64,000 nucleotides of DNA from contig NZ_JAUDBQ010000014.1 of NCBI RefSeq assembly GCF_030372105.1, forward strand, positions 56,230-120,229, written 5' to 3'. Source of the stretch: Cellulomonas cellasea. Its GTDB lineage: Bacteria > Actinomycetota > Actinomycetes > Actinomycetales > Cellulomonadaceae. The notes beneath the pieces are model-generated. The model did no database searches. It was not told where the DNA came from and saw nothing but the letters and a program-made list of their open reading frames with translations. The translations under genes and the position numbers were made by a program. Of the stretch, positions 63,960 to 64,000 are shown piece after piece; the first letter of the stretch is position 1; the number at the start of each line of letters is the position of its first letter.

Positions 63960-64000
63960 GGCAGGTCGGCTGGCCGCGGGGTTCGTGCGCGTGGCGGCCT

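Overview
The window is a continuous stretch of a very GC-rich (low-to-mid 70s percent by eye), gene-dense actinobacterial chromosome. Gene content points to a Micrococcales member close to Cellulomonas. It has a dcw cluster ending in ftsZ-pgeF-sepF-yggT-divIVA, a DUF5302 protein, a SAV_6107-type HEPN protein, a HelD/HelR-type ATPase, and the order miaB ... miaA-dapF-hflX ... lexA-LysM-nrdR that mycobacteria also keep. The family-level placement is inference. I see no insertion sequence, phage, CRISPR array, tRNA or rRNA; the region is core chromosome.

Region by region: (1) 1-12,300 holds tRNA modification (miaB 3' part, miaA), three YbjN-family genes, dapF, a thioredoxin-like protein, an RsmC-like methyltransferase, hflX, dinG and ldh. 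(2) 12,300-14,650 is the SOS and nucleotide-stress block: lexA, a divergent membrane LysM protein (the position of ChiZ/DivS/YneA division suppressors) with two LexA boxes between them, then nrdR. (3) 14,650-29,960 is mixed: an acyl-CoA ligase under a large palindromic operator, an aldo/keto reductase, serA, a HelD-like ATPase, a three-gene signalling module (receiver-PP2C phosphatase, CHASE3 kinase, single-domain receiver), PAC2, a cold shock protein, a spermidine-synthase-like protein, and a LexA-controlled HEPN-dinB pair followed by a DUF3040 protein. (4) 29,960-34,580 is a minus-strand operon moxR-DUF58-transglutaminase. (5) 35,000-53,800 is the division and cell-wall cluster: mraZ, rsmH, ftsL, ftsI, murE, murF, mraY, murD, ftsW, a fused murG-murC, ftsQ, ftsZ, pgeF, sepF, yggT, divIVA. 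(6) 53,900-64,000 holds a TraR/DksA zinc-finger protein, lspA, rluD, dnaE, a PPOX-fold protein, an S4-domain protein, hisD and a RecQ helicase with a phosphoribosyltransferase-like tail.

The genes work together in three main ways. The dcw genes make lipid II and build the septum; most junctions are ATGA-type overlaps, so they are probably translationally coupled. The LexA boxes link a division suppressor and a translesion polymerase into one damage response. Many genes outside the dcw core carry a TANNNT -10 element exactly 6 or 7 nt before the start codon, the signature of leaderless mRNAs; this was used to choose several starts.

The most unusual points are the uninterrupted MurG-MurC reading frame (46,191-48,797), 10-bp-phased GTGG(A/G)G repeats on both sides of the moxR/mraZ divergent region, a perfect LexA operator inside the HEPN-dinB promoter, a long near-perfect palindrome over the acyl-CoA ligase promoter, and three copies of an 8-mer at the helD/receiver-phosphatase divergent promoters. 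Start positions differ from the longest possible frame where a ribosome site, a leaderless promoter or family alignment argued for it; each case is noted.
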